64,000 nt of DNA from Desulfolutivibrio sulfodismutans DSM 3696 (GTDB taxonomy: Bacteria > Desulfobacterota > Desulfovibrionia > Desulfovibrionales > Desulfovibrionaceae), in assembly GCF_013376455.1 (NCBI RefSeq), contig NZ_CP045504.1, positions 1,653,501 to 1,717,500 on the forward strand, in the 5' to 3' direction. The position numbers were made by a program, and so were the translations under genes. This document shows, one piece after another, positions 25,920-35,400 of this stretch. The notes under the pieces were generated by a model, which was not told the DNA's origin, did no database searches, and was given only the letters and a program-made list of their open reading frames with translations. The number at the start of each line of letters is the position of its first letter. Positions within the stretch are counted from its first letter, which is position 1.

Positions 25920-26546
25920 TCAGGCCGCGCTTCCCGCCGTGGGGCGGACCTCGTGGCGCGCCAGCAACCGCCGATATTCAAGTTCCGTGTCGATGCCCAT
26001 AAACGGCCCCACCTCATGGATCTTCACCAGGCGCAACGTCAACCCGGGCATGGCCACCAACGTGCGGACCACGGCGTCTCCGGCGACCTCCAGGGCCTTG
26101 GGGAACCAGGCCCGGGGAACGATGACCGGGGCGCCGCGCAGATCCTCCTGGACCGGTGCGATCATGTAGTCGGGCTGCTGGGAGAACGCCCACAGCAGAT
26201 GGTCGATGGTCCGTCCGGCGAGCAAGGGTTGATCGCCGTGCAGGACCATGCAGCCAGCCGCGTCGTCCATGACGGCCCGCAGCCCGGCCCGAAACGACGC
26301 CGCCTGGTCCGCCGACGGCGGCGCAAGGACCGTCTCGCATCCGTCGAGGTCCACAAGGTCCACCAGACCGGAGTCCCGTTGCAGGACCACGGACACCCGG
26401 GCAAGGCCCGAGCCGCGCGCGGCGTTGACGACATGCTGGAGCAGGGGAAGGCCCCGGAAGGGCAGGCTGAGTTTGTCCCTGCCCATCCGGGCGGATCGCC
26501 CTGCCGCGAGGATGATGCCATGAACGGGGATCATGCGCTGGTTCAT
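25920..26546 (-). CDS. MocA-like molybdenum cofactor cytidylyltransferase
   Basis: 208 residues of the MobA/MocA nucleotidyltransferase fold. It has the signature GIILAAGRSARMGRDKLSLP (~8-27), the acidic LHGDQPLL motif that binds metal and nucleotide, and RGAPVIVPRAWF. MocA attaches CMP to molybdopterin to give the dinucleotide form used by xanthine-oxidase-family enzymes. The hydroxylase subunits lie immediately upstream, so it probably matures that enzyme. ATG at 26546 is chosen over frames extending upstream because homology starts there; AGGA lies nine bases before it. Confidence 0.82.
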   Translation of the reverse strand: MNQRMIPVHGIILAAGRSARMGRDKLSLPFRGLPLLQHVVNAARGSGLARVSVVLQRDSGLVDLVDLDGCETVLAPPSADQAASFRAGLRAVMDDAAGCMVLHGDQPLLAGRTIDHLLWAFSQQPDYMIAPVQEDLRGAPVIVPRAWFPKALEVAGDAVVRTLVAMPGLTLRLVKIHEVGPFMGIDTELEYRRLLARHEVRPTAGSAA

Positions 26547-26671
26547 AGGGATACGGTCCTTGGCGCTGCCGTGCGGCGTGCTTACGCCCGTCATGGCGTC
26601 GCCTGCTTTGCGCGTTCCTGCGGCCATGGCCCGCCCGGCGCTCCGGTTACGGGCCATGGCCGCCTCCATGG

Positions 26672-27652
26672 TCAGATACAGGCCAGCAGGGTGTCGGCCA
26701 CAATGGTCCTGGCCATGGGCACCTTGAAGGCGTTCATCAATAGCGGTTTGGCCTGGGCCACGGCCAACTCCCCGGCCTCGCCAGCCGTTTCGGCGTTCAA
26801 GGCGCGCCCCAGCAGGGCGGCCTCGGAGGCGTCGCAACGGCGCGGGTTGTTGTGTACGCCGTTGAGGCAGATGCGCGCGGCGGTCACCACGCCATCCAGG
26901 CAGGTCACGGCTGCGGCGCAATTGACCAGGGCGAAGTCGATGGACTTGCGGACGGCGATTTTTTGAAACGCGCTTTTCCCTCCCGGCCCCTGGGTCGGTA
27001 CGAACACCCCGGTGACGATCTCGTCGCCCTCAAGCACCGTGGACGGCGCCCCACGCTCCGCAGAAAAGAACCCGTCGATGGGGATGGCCCTTTTGTTGGT
27101 CTGAACCACGGCGTCCAGGGCCACCAGGGCCGGGGCCGTGTCGCTGGGGTTGACGGCCACGCATTTTTTCACCGCGCCGAAGATGGAATGGTAGCGGTGG
27201 TCGCCGGTCACGGCCAGACAGCGCGTGCCGCCCTTGCGCACGCAGTCGATGCGCCCGCCGAGCTTGTGCGGATACCGGTAGTACCAGCAGCGGTTCTCCT
27301 GGCAGATGTTCCCGGCGATGGTGCCGATGTTGCGCAGAAGGGGCGAGGCGGTCCGTCTGGCCGCCTCGGCCAGTCCCGGCCATCCCTCCCGGACGACGGC
27401 GGACTCGGCCACCTCGGTCAGGGTGGCCAGGGCGCCGATGTGCAGCCCGTCGGCATCGGCTCGGATTTCCCTGAGTCCCGGGATGGTCTTGAGGTTGATC
27501 ACGGCCTTGGGGTAGCGCATCCACAGGTTGTCCTTCAGGCCGCCCACAAGGTCGCTGCCTCCGGCGATGACCCGGGCCGCGCCCTGGTATTCCTTCAGCA
27601 GGAACACGGCCTCCTCGATGGTGGCCGGGTCGATGTGCGTGAACCGTTTCAT
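26672..27652 (-). CDS. Molybdenum hydroxylase FAD-binding subunit with extra cysteine loop
   Basis: 326 residues of the CoxM/HcrB type. FAD-binding motifs are AGGSDLVGG (~32-40) and TIAGNICQENRCW (~115-127). An inserted loop carries four cysteines (CQENRC, DCVRKGGTRC, ~120-150), spaced as in 4-hydroxybenzoyl-CoA reductase beta subunits that bind an extra 4Fe-4S cluster. Such a cluster is expected in low-potential members of the family. The ATG overlaps the stop of the large subunit (ATGA). Confidence 0.87.
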   Translation of the reverse strand: MKRFTHIDPATIEEAVFLLKEYQGAARVIAGGSDLVGGLKDNLWMRYPKAVINLKTIPGLREIRADADGLHIGALATLTEVAESAVVREGWPGLAEAARRTASPLLRNIGTIAGNICQENRCWYYRYPHKLGGRIDCVRKGGTRCLAVTGDHRYHSIFGAVKKCVAVNPSDTAPALVALDAVVQTNKRAIPIDGFFSAERGAPSTVLEGDEIVTGVFVPTQGPGGKSAFQKIAVRKSIDFALVNCAAAVTCLDGVVTAARICLNGVHNNPRRCDASEAALLGRALNAETAGEAGELAVAQAKPLLMNAFKVPMARTIVADTLLACI

Positions 27653-30021
27653 GCGTTTTTCCTCCCTTTGGCCTGGATCTTGCCCAGTCCGGCGAGGATT
27701 CTGGCCGGGGTGAAGGGCGTCTCGATGAGCCGGACGCCGGTGGCGTTGTAGATGGCGTTGGAGAACGCGGCCAGGGTCGGGCAGGCGGCGCCCTCGCCGC
27801 AGGCGGTGGCCCCGAACGGGTGCGACCGGTCCCCGGGAATTTCGAGGACGAACGGCTCCACGACGCAGTCCATGCTGGTGGCGTGCTTGTAATCGATGAA
27901 GTTGGGATTGAGCAGCCAGCCGTGGCGCGGGTCCACGATGCACTCGTCGCCCAACACCGCGTGCTCCACCCCATGGCGGGCGGTCAGCAGCTGGCCCTCC
28001 ACGATCTTGGGATGCAGGGCCCGGCCCACGTTTTGGACCATGGTCACCCGGACGTTGCTCACCATGCCGGTCTCGGTGTCCACGTCCAGGGAGATGAACT
28101 GGGCGCCCTTTTCCTTGGGGATGTAGAGTTCGTCCTTGCGGCCGTCCCGCAGGCAGTTGGGATGGGGCGAGTCGTTGACGTAGGCCCCGATGATCTCGTG
28201 CCGCCCGCCGTAATGCCCGATGGGGCCGAAGGCCTCCTTGAAGGTGAGGCCCTTGTCCGGGGCGGCGATGCAACGGATGCCGCCTTCCCCGATCTCCAAT
28301 TCCTCCGGCGTGGTTCCCAGCTTGTCCGCCGCCAGGCGCAGGAGCTGGCGCTTGGCGTCCATGGCCGCCTCGAAGGTGGCCCAGCCCTGAATCCAGGTGC
28401 CGCAGCTGTTGGACACCAGGGTGGCGAAGGGGGTGGAATCCGTGTCGTGGCACACCAGCCCGACCTTGGAGTACGGCAGGCCCAAAACCTCGGCCACGAT
28501 CTGGCATTGCACGGTGTGCTGCCCCTGGCCGATGTCGGCGATGGCGCAGACCAGGGCGGCCGTGCCGTCGGGGAAGATCTTCACCATGGCCTCGCTGGAG
28601 TTGCCCGGGCCGGGACGCCCGGCCCCCATGGCGAAGATGGCCACGCCCATGCCGTGGCGGATGCGTCCGGTCTTGTGGCGGGGATGCCGCCAGTTGTTTT
28701 TCCAGTCCAGATGCCTGGCCCCCACATCAAGGCACTCCTCGATGCCCGAGGAAGAGATGTAGGCGGACTTGTAGGTCAGGGGATCCCAGCCCGCGTCGAT
28801 GTCGCCGGTGCGCATGCAGTTCATCTTGCGCAGCGTCAGCGGGTCGATGCCGAGCCTCTCCGCCGCGATGTCCATGGTGGTCTCCACGGCGAAGATGCCC
28901 TCGGGTGCGCCGTAGCCCTGCCAGCCCACCGAGGCGAACCGGTTGGTGTACACGTAGCGGATCTTCCCGCGCAGATGCTCGCAGTTACGGGAGTACAGCA
29001 CCGCGCCCGTGGCCAGCATGGCGTTTTTCGGGGGATATTTGTCGCCGCTGGCCCCGACCTCCTGCCAGTGGGAGAAGTCCATGGCGGTCAGGACGCCTTC
29101 CTTGGTGAACCCGATCTTCACGTCGGTGATGGTGCCGCGCGACCAGCCGCACAGCATCTCCTCCTCGCGGGAGTAGCCGCAGTGCACGGGCAGGTGCAGG
29201 GCCAGGCTGGCCATGCCGGCGATGGCCAGATAATGGGACGGCATGTTGGGGTTGAGCACGTCGGCGTTTTTTCCGCCGAAGCTGGACCCGGTGAAGGGCG
29301 ACACGAGGTTGACCTTGTCCGAACCGACGCCAAGGGCCTGGGCCAGGCAGTACTTTTCGTCGTGCAGCCCCTGGGAATGGGTGTACATCTGGAGTTTGAC
29401 GCCGTCGAAATGGGCGGTGCAGCCCCTGGGCTCCATGGCTGGGGACTTGCAGTAGGCGTAGCGAAAGCCGGTCTGCTCCACCACGACCTCGGCCTCGGCG
29501 AATCCCTTTTCGATGTCGCCGAACCCGTTGTAGTCGGAAGGGGTCTTGGTCTTGAAAAGCCGCGTATGGGGATCGCGGTCGCTCAAAAAGGCGTGGAACT
29601 CCCAGTCATGGCAATTGTCCTCGCCCTCGAAGGCCTGGGGCGCGCCCGGCGCGATGGCCTCCTTCAGGTCCAGGACAAAGGGCTTTTTGACGTACTCCAC
29701 GCGGATCAGCTCCAGGGCCTCCTCGGCGATCTCCTCGTCGTCGGCCACGACCGCCGCCACCAGATCGCCCACGTAATGCAGGGCCGTGCGGAAGATCCCG
29801 GGATAGTTTTTGTGGGTCATGACCAGCCGGACGCCCGGCAGGGCCTCGGCCTGGGAAACGTCCATGTTCGCGATCCCGGCGGCCGGGTAGGGGCAGCGCA
29901 GGATCCGGGTCTGCAGCAGGTTTTTGAAGGCAAAGTCCGCGTAGTACCGGGCCTGGCCCGTGACCCGGGGGCGGCCGTCCTTTTGGCGCACGGATTTTCC
30001 CACCGTCGTGGTGTCAGCCAT
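27649..30021 (-). CDS. Molybdenum hydroxylase large (molybdopterin-binding) subunit
   Basis: 790 residues, the usual length for the xanthine oxidase/aldehyde oxidoreductase large subunit. Landmarks in order: RVTGQARYYADF (~19), EPRGCTAHF (~195), FTGSSFGGKN (molybdopterin loop, ~245), GQGQHTVQCQ (~505) and the catalytic glutamate in ACGEGAACPTLAA (~743-755). The family hydroxylates or reductively dehydroxylates heteroaromatics, aldehydes or acyl-CoA aromatics. The substrate cannot be read from the sequence. It overlaps the 2Fe-2S subunit by eight bases and the FAD subunit by four, so the three are made as one complex. Confidence 0.9.
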   Translation of the reverse strand: MADTTTVGKSVRQKDGRPRVTGQARYYADFAFKNLLQTRILRCPYPAAGIANMDVSQAEALPGVRLVMTHKNYPGIFRTALHYVGDLVAAVVADDEEIAEEALELIRVEYVKKPFVLDLKEAIAPGAPQAFEGEDNCHDWEFHAFLSDRDPHTRLFKTKTPSDYNGFGDIEKGFAEAEVVVEQTGFRYAYCKSPAMEPRGCTAHFDGVKLQMYTHSQGLHDEKYCLAQALGVGSDKVNLVSPFTGSSFGGKNADVLNPNMPSHYLAIAGMASLALHLPVHCGYSREEEMLCGWSRGTITDVKIGFTKEGVLTAMDFSHWQEVGASGDKYPPKNAMLATGAVLYSRNCEHLRGKIRYVYTNRFASVGWQGYGAPEGIFAVETTMDIAAERLGIDPLTLRKMNCMRTGDIDAGWDPLTYKSAYISSSGIEECLDVGARHLDWKNNWRHPRHKTGRIRHGMGVAIFAMGAGRPGPGNSSEAMVKIFPDGTAALVCAIADIGQGQHTVQCQIVAEVLGLPYSKVGLVCHDTDSTPFATLVSNSCGTWIQGWATFEAAMDAKRQLLRLAADKLGTTPEELEIGEGGIRCIAAPDKGLTFKEAFGPIGHYGGRHEIIGAYVNDSPHPNCLRDGRKDELYIPKEKGAQFISLDVDTETGMVSNVRVTMVQNVGRALHPKIVEGQLLTARHGVEHAVLGDECIVDPRHGWLLNPNFIDYKHATSMDCVVEPFVLEIPGDRSHPFGATACGEGAACPTLAAFSNAIYNATGVRLIETPFTPARILAGLGKIQAKGRKNA

Positions 30022-30517
30022 GGCTGGCCTCCTTCGCCATCTTCCTGGCCGCGCTTTTGACGGCGGCGATGATGTGCTCGTAGTTGCTGCAGATGCACAG
30101 ATTCCCGCCCAGGGCCTCCTTGATCTGCTCCTCGTCGGGATCGGGGTTCTTTGCCAGCAGGCCGAGGGCGGACATGATCATGCCCGGGGAACAGAAGCCG
30201 CACTGGGCGCCGTATTCCTCAAGCCAGGCCTCCTGGATGGGATGCAGCACCCCGTTTTTGGACAATCCTTCGATGGTGACGATGCTTTTGCCCTCCTGTT
30301 CCACGGCCAGGATCATGCAGGAGGGGGTGGCCACGCCGTCGACCAGCACGGTGCAGGCCCCGCAGGCCCCCTCGCCGCAGGCCTCCTTGGCCCCGGTCAG
30401 GCCGAATTCCCGACGCAGAACCCTGGAAAGGGTCCAGTGGGGTTGCACCCGCAGCGCGCGGGTCTCCCCGTTCACCGTCAGGCGGATGTTCGGGGTCGCA
30501 GGTTCTTCGCTTTTCAT
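30014..30517 (-). CDS. Molybdenum hydroxylase 2Fe-2S subunit
   Basis: 167 residues. The plant-type ferredoxin cluster is ACGEGACGACTVLVDG plus a further Cys (~47-73). The second cluster domain has QCGFCSPGMIM (~109-119) and NLCICSNYEHI (~141-151). In most relatives the last motif is CRC followed by Thr/Ser-Gly/Ala-Tyr; here Ile replaces Arg between the two cysteines. It carries electrons from the molybdenum site towards the FAD subunit. It lies 50 bases after the DMT transporter. Confidence 0.92.
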   Translation of the reverse strand: MKSEEPATPNIRLTVNGETRALRVQPHWTLSRVLRREFGLTGAKEACGEGACGACTVLVDGVATPSCMILAVEQEGKSIVTIEGLSKNGVLHPIQEAWLEEYGAQCGFCSPGMIMSALGLLAKNPDPDEEQIKEALGGNLCICSNYEHIIAAVKSAARKMAKEASHG

Positions 30518-30567
30518 GTCTCATTCCTTGATGTGTCGTTTATGCCGACAGGCGGCGGGAAAAAACG

Positions 30568-31488
30568 TCAATTGGCCTCGGCGGCCGCAAGCCGTTTTTT
30601 CTCGGGACGGCTGGACCAGATGATGCCGCCGACGATCAGGATGCCGCTTATGAGCTGCACCACGCCGATGGCCTCGCCGAGGAAGAAATATCCAAAGACG
30701 CCGCTCAAAAGGGGCATGCTGTAATAGATCATGCCGGCGCGGGTGGGCCCGGCCTTTTCCAGGGACAGGTTCCACAGCCACCAGGCGATGAGCGAATTGC
30801 CCACGCCGGTGTAGATGATGCTGAAGATCACCACGCCGCTGAACTCGATATGGACGTCGGGCTTGGACCACTCCCATCCCAGAAAGGGCAGGAGCATGAG
30901 CAACCCGAAAAACACCATCAGGGTCAGGATGGTGCTTTGCGACAGCCCGTCCGGGATCTTGCGCAACACCATGCTGTACACGGCGAAGCCGATGGCGGCG
31001 GCCAGCATGAGGATGTCGCCCACCGCAAACTGCATGCCCAGGACACGGCTCAATTGCCCTTCGGCCACCAGATAGATCGAGCCGATCAGGGCGATGGTGC
31101 AGCCGATCCAGGTGTTCACCGGCTGCTTTTCACCCAGCATGGCGGAGATGATGACGATGAAAATGGGAGTGGTGACGGATATGAGCGACAGATTGAGGGC
31201 CGAGGTGCTGGCCGCCGCAAGGTAGCACAAGGGGTTGAACAGGGTGACCGCAGTGAGTCCCGCCACCAGAATCGGGATCATGAATTTCTTGGCGACGGGC
31301 CATTCCTTTTTCAGCTTGGGCAACGCGAAACAGCACAGGATCAGCAACGCGACGAGCCATCGAAGCGCACCAAGGGTCATGGGCGGAATCTTTCCAACGG
31401 CCAGCCGCGCCACAACGTAGTTTCCAGACCAGAGCATGGTGGTCATCAAGGCGTAGAAGCTGCCCATGAAAATTGGATCCTTGAACAT
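30568..31488 (-). CDS. EamA/DMT-family transporter
   Basis: 306 residues with ten predicted membrane segments in two EamA repeats (WSGNYVVARLAVGKIPP near 20; second repeat from about 155, ILMLAAAIGFAVYSMVLRK). DMT permeases move metabolites such as amino acids, purines or amines, often as exporters. ATG at 31488 follows AAGGGGGG and matches the family N-terminus. First gene after the sigma-54 promoter at 31706, so it heads the molybdenum hydroxylase operon and probably moves the substrate or product of that enzyme (inference). Confidence 0.87.
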   Translation of the reverse strand: MFKDPIFMGSFYALMTTMLWSGNYVVARLAVGKIPPMTLGALRWLVALLILCCFALPKLKKEWPVAKKFMIPILVAGLTAVTLFNPLCYLAAASTSALNLSLISVTTPIFIVIISAMLGEKQPVNTWIGCTIALIGSIYLVAEGQLSRVLGMQFAVGDILMLAAAIGFAVYSMVLRKIPDGLSQSTILTLMVFFGLLMLLPFLGWEWSKPDVHIEFSGVVIFSIIYTGVGNSLIAWWLWNLSLEKAGPTRAGMIYYSMPLLSGVFGYFFLGEAIGVVQLISGILIVGGIIWSSRPEKKRLAAAEAN

Positions 31489-31705
31489 ACGCCCCCCTTG
31501 AAACAAAGATGTTTGTCCTTATGTTTTCCTTACAACGCACCGCATGACGGATGTCCCTGCACAAAGCGTATTCTGGCGAGGCAACGCCATTTCCCGTCCA
31601 CTTTGTCTTCGACAAAGTTTTGTTGCATCCAGATTTCTGTCTCCTCCTCCTTTTATACGGCGTATGCCGCATCATCTCCGCTTGACATGGGGATATCCTG
31701 TTATG

Positions 31706-31721
31706 AGCAACAGATGTGCCA
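31706..31721 (-). promoter_or_regulatory. Sigma-54 promoter of the molybdenum hydroxylase operon
   Basis: The minus strand reads TGGCACATCTGTTGCT, a full match to TGGCAYRNNNNTTGCW. Transcription would begin near 31694, about 205 bases before the DMT transporter ATG. Confidence 0.78.
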
Positions 31722-31816
31722 ACACCCATAGGCACCTGAAAAATGAAATTTCTCTTTCTATGTCGGGCTGTTACAAAAATATGGCGGAGGCCGTGCCGGA
31801 TTCCGGAAAAGGCGTG

Positions 31817-31891
31817 TGAGTCGTTTTCGACTCATCCTCGTGGAATTCCGTCAGCGGTCTGCTCTTGAGGGTATGAGTCGTTTTCGACTCA
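31817..31891. promoter_or_regulatory. Two identical 18-base palindromes (activator sites)
   Basis: TGAGTCGTTTTCGACTCA occurs at 31817-31834 and again at 31874-31891, centres 57 bases apart. They lie about 110 and 170 bases upstream of the sigma-54 promoter and just after the stop of the PAS/AAA+ regulator, which is the likely binding protein. Each could also fold as a TTTT-loop hairpin in RNA. Confidence 0.7.
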
Positions 31892-31902
31892 TTGAGTTGG
31901 TT

Positions 31903-33279
31903 TCACTTCAAACGGGAGGCGTATTTCTTGATCAGGCGGGAGGCGCGGGTCTGGCTGATGCCCAGGGAGGCGGCCACCTTGCGCGTGCTGCCGTGGATGG
32001 CGTGGGCGTCCAGCACCAGCTTGCGTTCCATGGCGGCCAGGGACTCGTCCAGCGCCCCCCCGCCCATGACCGACGACACGGCCTGGGCCGAGGTGGCGTA
32101 GATCGATGCGGGGAGGTGGTCGACGGTGATTACCTCGGCGTCCACGGTGACCACCAGGCGTTCCACCAGATGGGCCAGTTCCCGGATGTTTCCGGGCCAG
32201 GAATACTGGCACAAAAGGGTCTGGGCGTCGCTGGACAGACGGCAGCTTCTGCCATGCTGCTTGCCGAAGCGGTTCAGGAAGTGGGACAGAAGCGGCACGA
32301 TATCGCGCCGCCGTTCCCGCAGGGGCGGAATGAGGATGTCGAAGACATTGAGCCGGAAGAAGAGATCCTGGCGGAACGCCCCGCTATGGACCATGTGTTC
32401 CAGATTCTTGTTGGACGCGGCCAGGATGCGCACGTTCGCCGTGACCGTCTGGGAGCTGCCCACGGGACGGTATTCGCGCTCCTGGACCGCGTGCAGGATC
32501 TTGGGCTGCATGGAGAGGGGCAATTCGGATATTTCGTCCAAAAACAGCGTGCCGCCCTCGGCCTTGGCGAAAAGCCCCCCCCGTTTTTGCACCGCCCCGG
32601 AAAACGCCCCGCGCACATGCCCGAAAAGCTCGGATTCGAACAAATGCTGGGGGATGGCGGCGCAGTTGACCACCACAAAGGGCTTCTCGGCCCGCTTGCC
32701 CGTGGAGTGGATGTATTTCGCCAAAAGGCTCTTGCCGCAACCGGATTCGCCCAGGAGCAGACAGGGGGAGCTGATGTCGGCCACCTTGCGGGCCGACTCG
32801 ACGGCGATCTCCATGAGCCGACTGTGATACACAAGGTCGCTCGGCGGGGCGTTCTCAATGACGTCCTGCTCTGTCGTCAGCTCATCGCGACAGGGGATTT
32901 TCCCTTCATGGTAGTTGTCGCGAATGCTGAACAGGACGTATTCCACATTTCCATTCGGGTCCAAAACCGGCGTTGCGATGCTCAATATGTCAAGGCCAAG
33001 ATACGTTTTCTGCTCCTGCTTCACCGGGCACTTATACTTGTACACCGCAGGCAATACGGAACGGTCCCAGGCGCGGTGTTTCTTGACGACCTCCCAAAAC
33101 GGCAACCCGATCATCTCGGCCTGCGTAAATCCATAGTGCCGTTCACAGGCCTTGTTTACGTACAACATGCGGTAGTTGTTGTCGTAAATGATGATTTCAT
33201 CATGGAGGTTGTCGATAAGCCGCACGAAGGTGGAAAAGTCCATCCCGAAAATTTCTGTTTTGTCCATGAAACGCTCCAT
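31903..33279 (-). CDS. PAS/sigma-54-activator protein with TyrR-type helix-turn-helix
   Basis: 458 residues. A PAS domain (~18-125; IIIYDNNYRMLYVNKACERH) senses a ligand or cofactor. The AAA+ domain has Walker A GESGCGKS, GAFSGA (Ser for the usual Thr in the sigma-54 contact loop) and Walker B LFLDEISELP. The C-terminal HTH (STRKVAASLGISQTRASRLI) is of the TyrR kind. There is no receiver domain, so control is probably by a small molecule bound to PAS. Located directly upstream of the operon it most likely activates, with its putative sites in between. Confidence 0.9.
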   Translation of the reverse strand: MERFMDKTEIFGMDFSTFVRLIDNLHDEIIIYDNNYRMLYVNKACERHYGFTQAEMIGLPFWEVVKKHRAWDRSVLPAVYKYKCPVKQEQKTYLGLDILSIATPVLDPNGNVEYVLFSIRDNYHEGKIPCRDELTTEQDVIENAPPSDLVYHSRLMEIAVESARKVADISSPCLLLGESGCGKSLLAKYIHSTGKRAEKPFVVVNCAAIPQHLFESELFGHVRGAFSGAVQKRGGLFAKAEGGTLFLDEISELPLSMQPKILHAVQEREYRPVGSSQTVTANVRILAASNKNLEHMVHSGAFRQDLFFRLNVFDILIPPLRERRRDIVPLLSHFLNRFGKQHGRSCRLSSDAQTLLCQYSWPGNIRELAHLVERLVVTVDAEVITVDHLPASIYATSAQAVSSVMGGGALDESLAAMERKLVLDAHAIHGSTRKVAASLGISQTRASRLIKKYASRLK

Positions 33280-33414
33280 CCCTGCTTCGATCCTACGGCT
33301 GACGCCTCTCTCTTGTCGTGTTCCGGGGAATGATCCGGGGGTATACCCTTTACGCCACCTTGTTTCCAGCCCGCAGACGGCGCCCTTTCGGCCGGAGTCC
33401 CGGGCCGGGGAGCC

Positions 33415-34179
33415 TTACCCGCCCCCTGCGGCGGCCGTGTTCGCCGCCTGCCACAGCAGGCCGAACCCGGCCACCGTCAGAAGCGTAAACACCACCCGGC
33501 GAAAGGCGGGCTCGGAGATGCGGCCGCACAGGGTTGCGCCTGCGGCCAGTCCCAGGCCAAGCGCCGGCAGCGACAGGCCGAAAAGCCAAAGCACCCGGGG
33601 GGTCACAAGCCCCGCCACCCACTGCGACCCTACGATGCCCACCCCGGCGGCCAGGAAATAGCCCGCCAGGGTGGCCCGCAGCACGTCGCGGCCGACAAGA
33701 CGCCGCGAGGCCCAGGCCACGACGGGAGGCCCGTTCACGCCGATGGCCACCCCCAGAACCCCGGCCACGATCCCCGTGGCCACCCCGCCCGGCAGGGCCG
33801 CACCGACGATGGAGGGCGTCTCCCGCCCGGCCGTGGCGACGCCCCGTGCCCCGCACCAGACCAGATAGGCCCCAAGAAGCCCTTTGAGCAGGGCCTCGGG
33901 CGCATCCCACAGCATCCACGCCCCCAGGGCCATGCCCGGGACCGAGGCCAGAAGCAGCACCACAAGCTCGCGCCAGGCCACCCGGCCGCGAAGCCGGGCC
34001 ATGAGGCAGACGTTGATGCCAAGGGCCATGAGGCAGCCAAGCGGCGTGGCCGTCCGGGCCTCCAGGACCGCCCCGAGCACGGGCAGGGCCACCAGCGTGG
34101 ACCCGAATCCGGCCAATCCCTGGGTGAATCCGGCCAATCCGGCGGCCGCCCCCACACATCCCGCCAGTAGAACTTCCAT
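33415..34179 (-). CDS. TauE/SafE-family permease
   Basis: 254 residues, seven or eight hydrophobic segments, with the family start AGLAGFTQGLAGFGSTLVALP (about residues 12-32) and its inverted repeat in the second half (GVLGVAIGVNGPPVV). Members move sulfite, sulfoacetate, taurine-related anions or other organic anions. GGAGAGGGG precedes the ATG at 34179. Divergent from the LysR regulator at 34337 with 157 bases between, so it is probably that regulator's target. Confidence 0.85.
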   Translation of the reverse strand: MEVLLAGCVGAAAGLAGFTQGLAGFGSTLVALPVLGAVLEARTATPLGCLMALGINVCLMARLRGRVAWRELVVLLLASVPGMALGAWMLWDAPEALLKGLLGAYLVWCGARGVATAGRETPSIVGAALPGGVATGIVAGVLGVAIGVNGPPVVAWASRRLVGRDVLRATLAGYFLAAGVGIVGSQWVAGLVTPRVLWLFGLSLPALGLGLAAGATLCGRISEPAFRRVVFTLLTVAGFGLLWQAANTAAAGGG

Positions 34180-34312
34180 GGCCCCTCTCCACGCGACGTC
34201 CGACGCGTCATCCGTCGGCTGTCTTTTTAAATTTCACTTGCTCGAATTGACGATTTTCCTTGAAGGGAAGGATATCCAGGGTTACAGGCAGTCACAAACG
34301 GATTGATTTGCA

Positions 34313-34326
34313 TTTTGAATTCAAAA
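34313..34326. promoter_or_regulatory. 14-base palindrome between tauE-like and lysR-type genes
   Basis: TTTTGAATTCAAAA is a perfect palindrome ten bases before the LysR-type ATG, in an AT-rich stretch. Its place in a divergent LysR intergenic region suggests an autoregulatory site. Confidence 0.4.
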
Positions 34327-34336
34327 AAATCGAACT

Positions 34337-35281
34337 ATGCCTGAAACCCTTCTCCTGCGCACCTTTCTGGCCGTGGCCGCCGAGTTGTCCTTCCGTCAGG
34401 CGGCCCAGGCCCTCCACGTTGCGCCCTCCACCGTGACCAGCCGCATCAAGGCCCTGGAAGAGGAACTGGGGGTGAAGCTCTTTGCCCGCCGCTGCCGCCG
34501 GGTGGTGTTGACGCCGGAGGGGGACCGGCTTTTCTGGCATGCCGCGCGCCTGACGGAACTTGCGGCCCGAACCCGCCAGGTGGTGTGCGGCGAGGAGGAA
34601 GGCCCCGAGGTGCGCCTGCGGGTGTCCGAAACCCTCGGCGCGTACTGCCTGCCCACGGTGCTGCGCCAATTCAAGGCCGCGTTTCCTGCGGCCAGGGTCC
34701 ATCTGGCCACCACCTCCCGCCAGGGCACGGCGCACGACCTGCGCCGGGGGACCGTGGACGCGGCGCTGCTGCTTGGCGAGCCGTTCGCCGCCCCGGGCCT
34801 TGCGGTGGAGAGCCTTTGGCGGGAACCCCTGGTGGTCTTCACGGCCCCGAACGGCCCCCTGGCGGACAGGGAATGCGTGGGGCCCGACGACCTGGAGGGC
34901 GTCCCCCTGGTGCTGACGCGCCATGTCTGGAGCGCCCGGGCGGCGATGGAGCGGGCCTTGGCCGGAGAGGGCGCGGGCACGGCGGGGCTTGTGGAATGCG
35001 CCAGCGCCGGGATCGTCAAACGCTGCGTCCTGGCCGGGCTCGGGGTGTCGGTCGCCCCGCATTTTTTTGTGGCCGGGGAGGCGCGCCGGGGCCGTATCAG
35101 GATCCTGGCCTGGAGCGGCGAGCCCCTGGCGGCCACGGTTCTTCTGGCCCGGGACCGGACCAGGACGCCGCCAACGGCGGTGGCCTTGCTTTTGCGCTTG
35201 CTGCGGAACTTTTTTGCCGATATGCGGGAAACGCGTCACGGCCTGGACACCCCTCTTGCCATCAGCCCAAATATCGACTAA
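34337..35281 (+). CDS. LysR-family transcriptional regulator
   Basis: 314 residues. The N-terminal winged helix-turn-helix ([20 protein letters not shown], ~7-26; [19 protein letters not shown]) is followed by a substrate-binding-protein-like effector domain (~90-300). It probably controls the divergent TauE/SafE permease gene, with an anionic effector. The start at 34337 gives the canonical LysR N-terminus. Its last codons overlap the region where the rpsB promoter should lie. Confidence 0.9.
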   Translation: MPETLLLRTFLAVAAELSFRQAAQALHVAPSTVTSRIKALEEELGVKLFARRCRRVVLTPEGDRLFWHAARLTELAARTRQVVCGEEEGPEVRLRVSETLGAYCLPTVLRQFKAAFPAARVHLATTSRQGTAHDLRRGTVDAALLLGEPFAAPGLAVESLWREPLVVFTAPNGPLADRECVGPDDLEGVPLVLTRHVWSARAAMERALAGEGAGTAGLVECASAGIVKRCVLAGLGVSVAPHFFVAGEARRGRIRILAWSGEPLAATVLLARDRTRTPPTAVALLLRLLRNFFADMRETRHGLDTPLAISPNID

Positions 35282-35400
35282 GCATCCCTGTTCCCCATCT
35301 CACACATCCCGGAGCGGCCCCGGGTGCCCCGGGCGCGAATGCGCCGGAGGTTGACGGGCTTGGACCGGGGTGGAGGAAAAAAACCAAGGAGATCGACACC

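Noticed and set aside
27820-30060. 746-codon plus-strand frame opposite the molybdenum hydroxylase large subunit
   Set aside because: Biased composition and no start signal; the minus strand carries full family motifs.
31816-33333. 505-codon plus-strand frame opposite the PAS/sigma-54 activator
   Set aside because: The minus strand encodes a complete activator; the plus frame has no recognisable domain and starts inside a palindrome.
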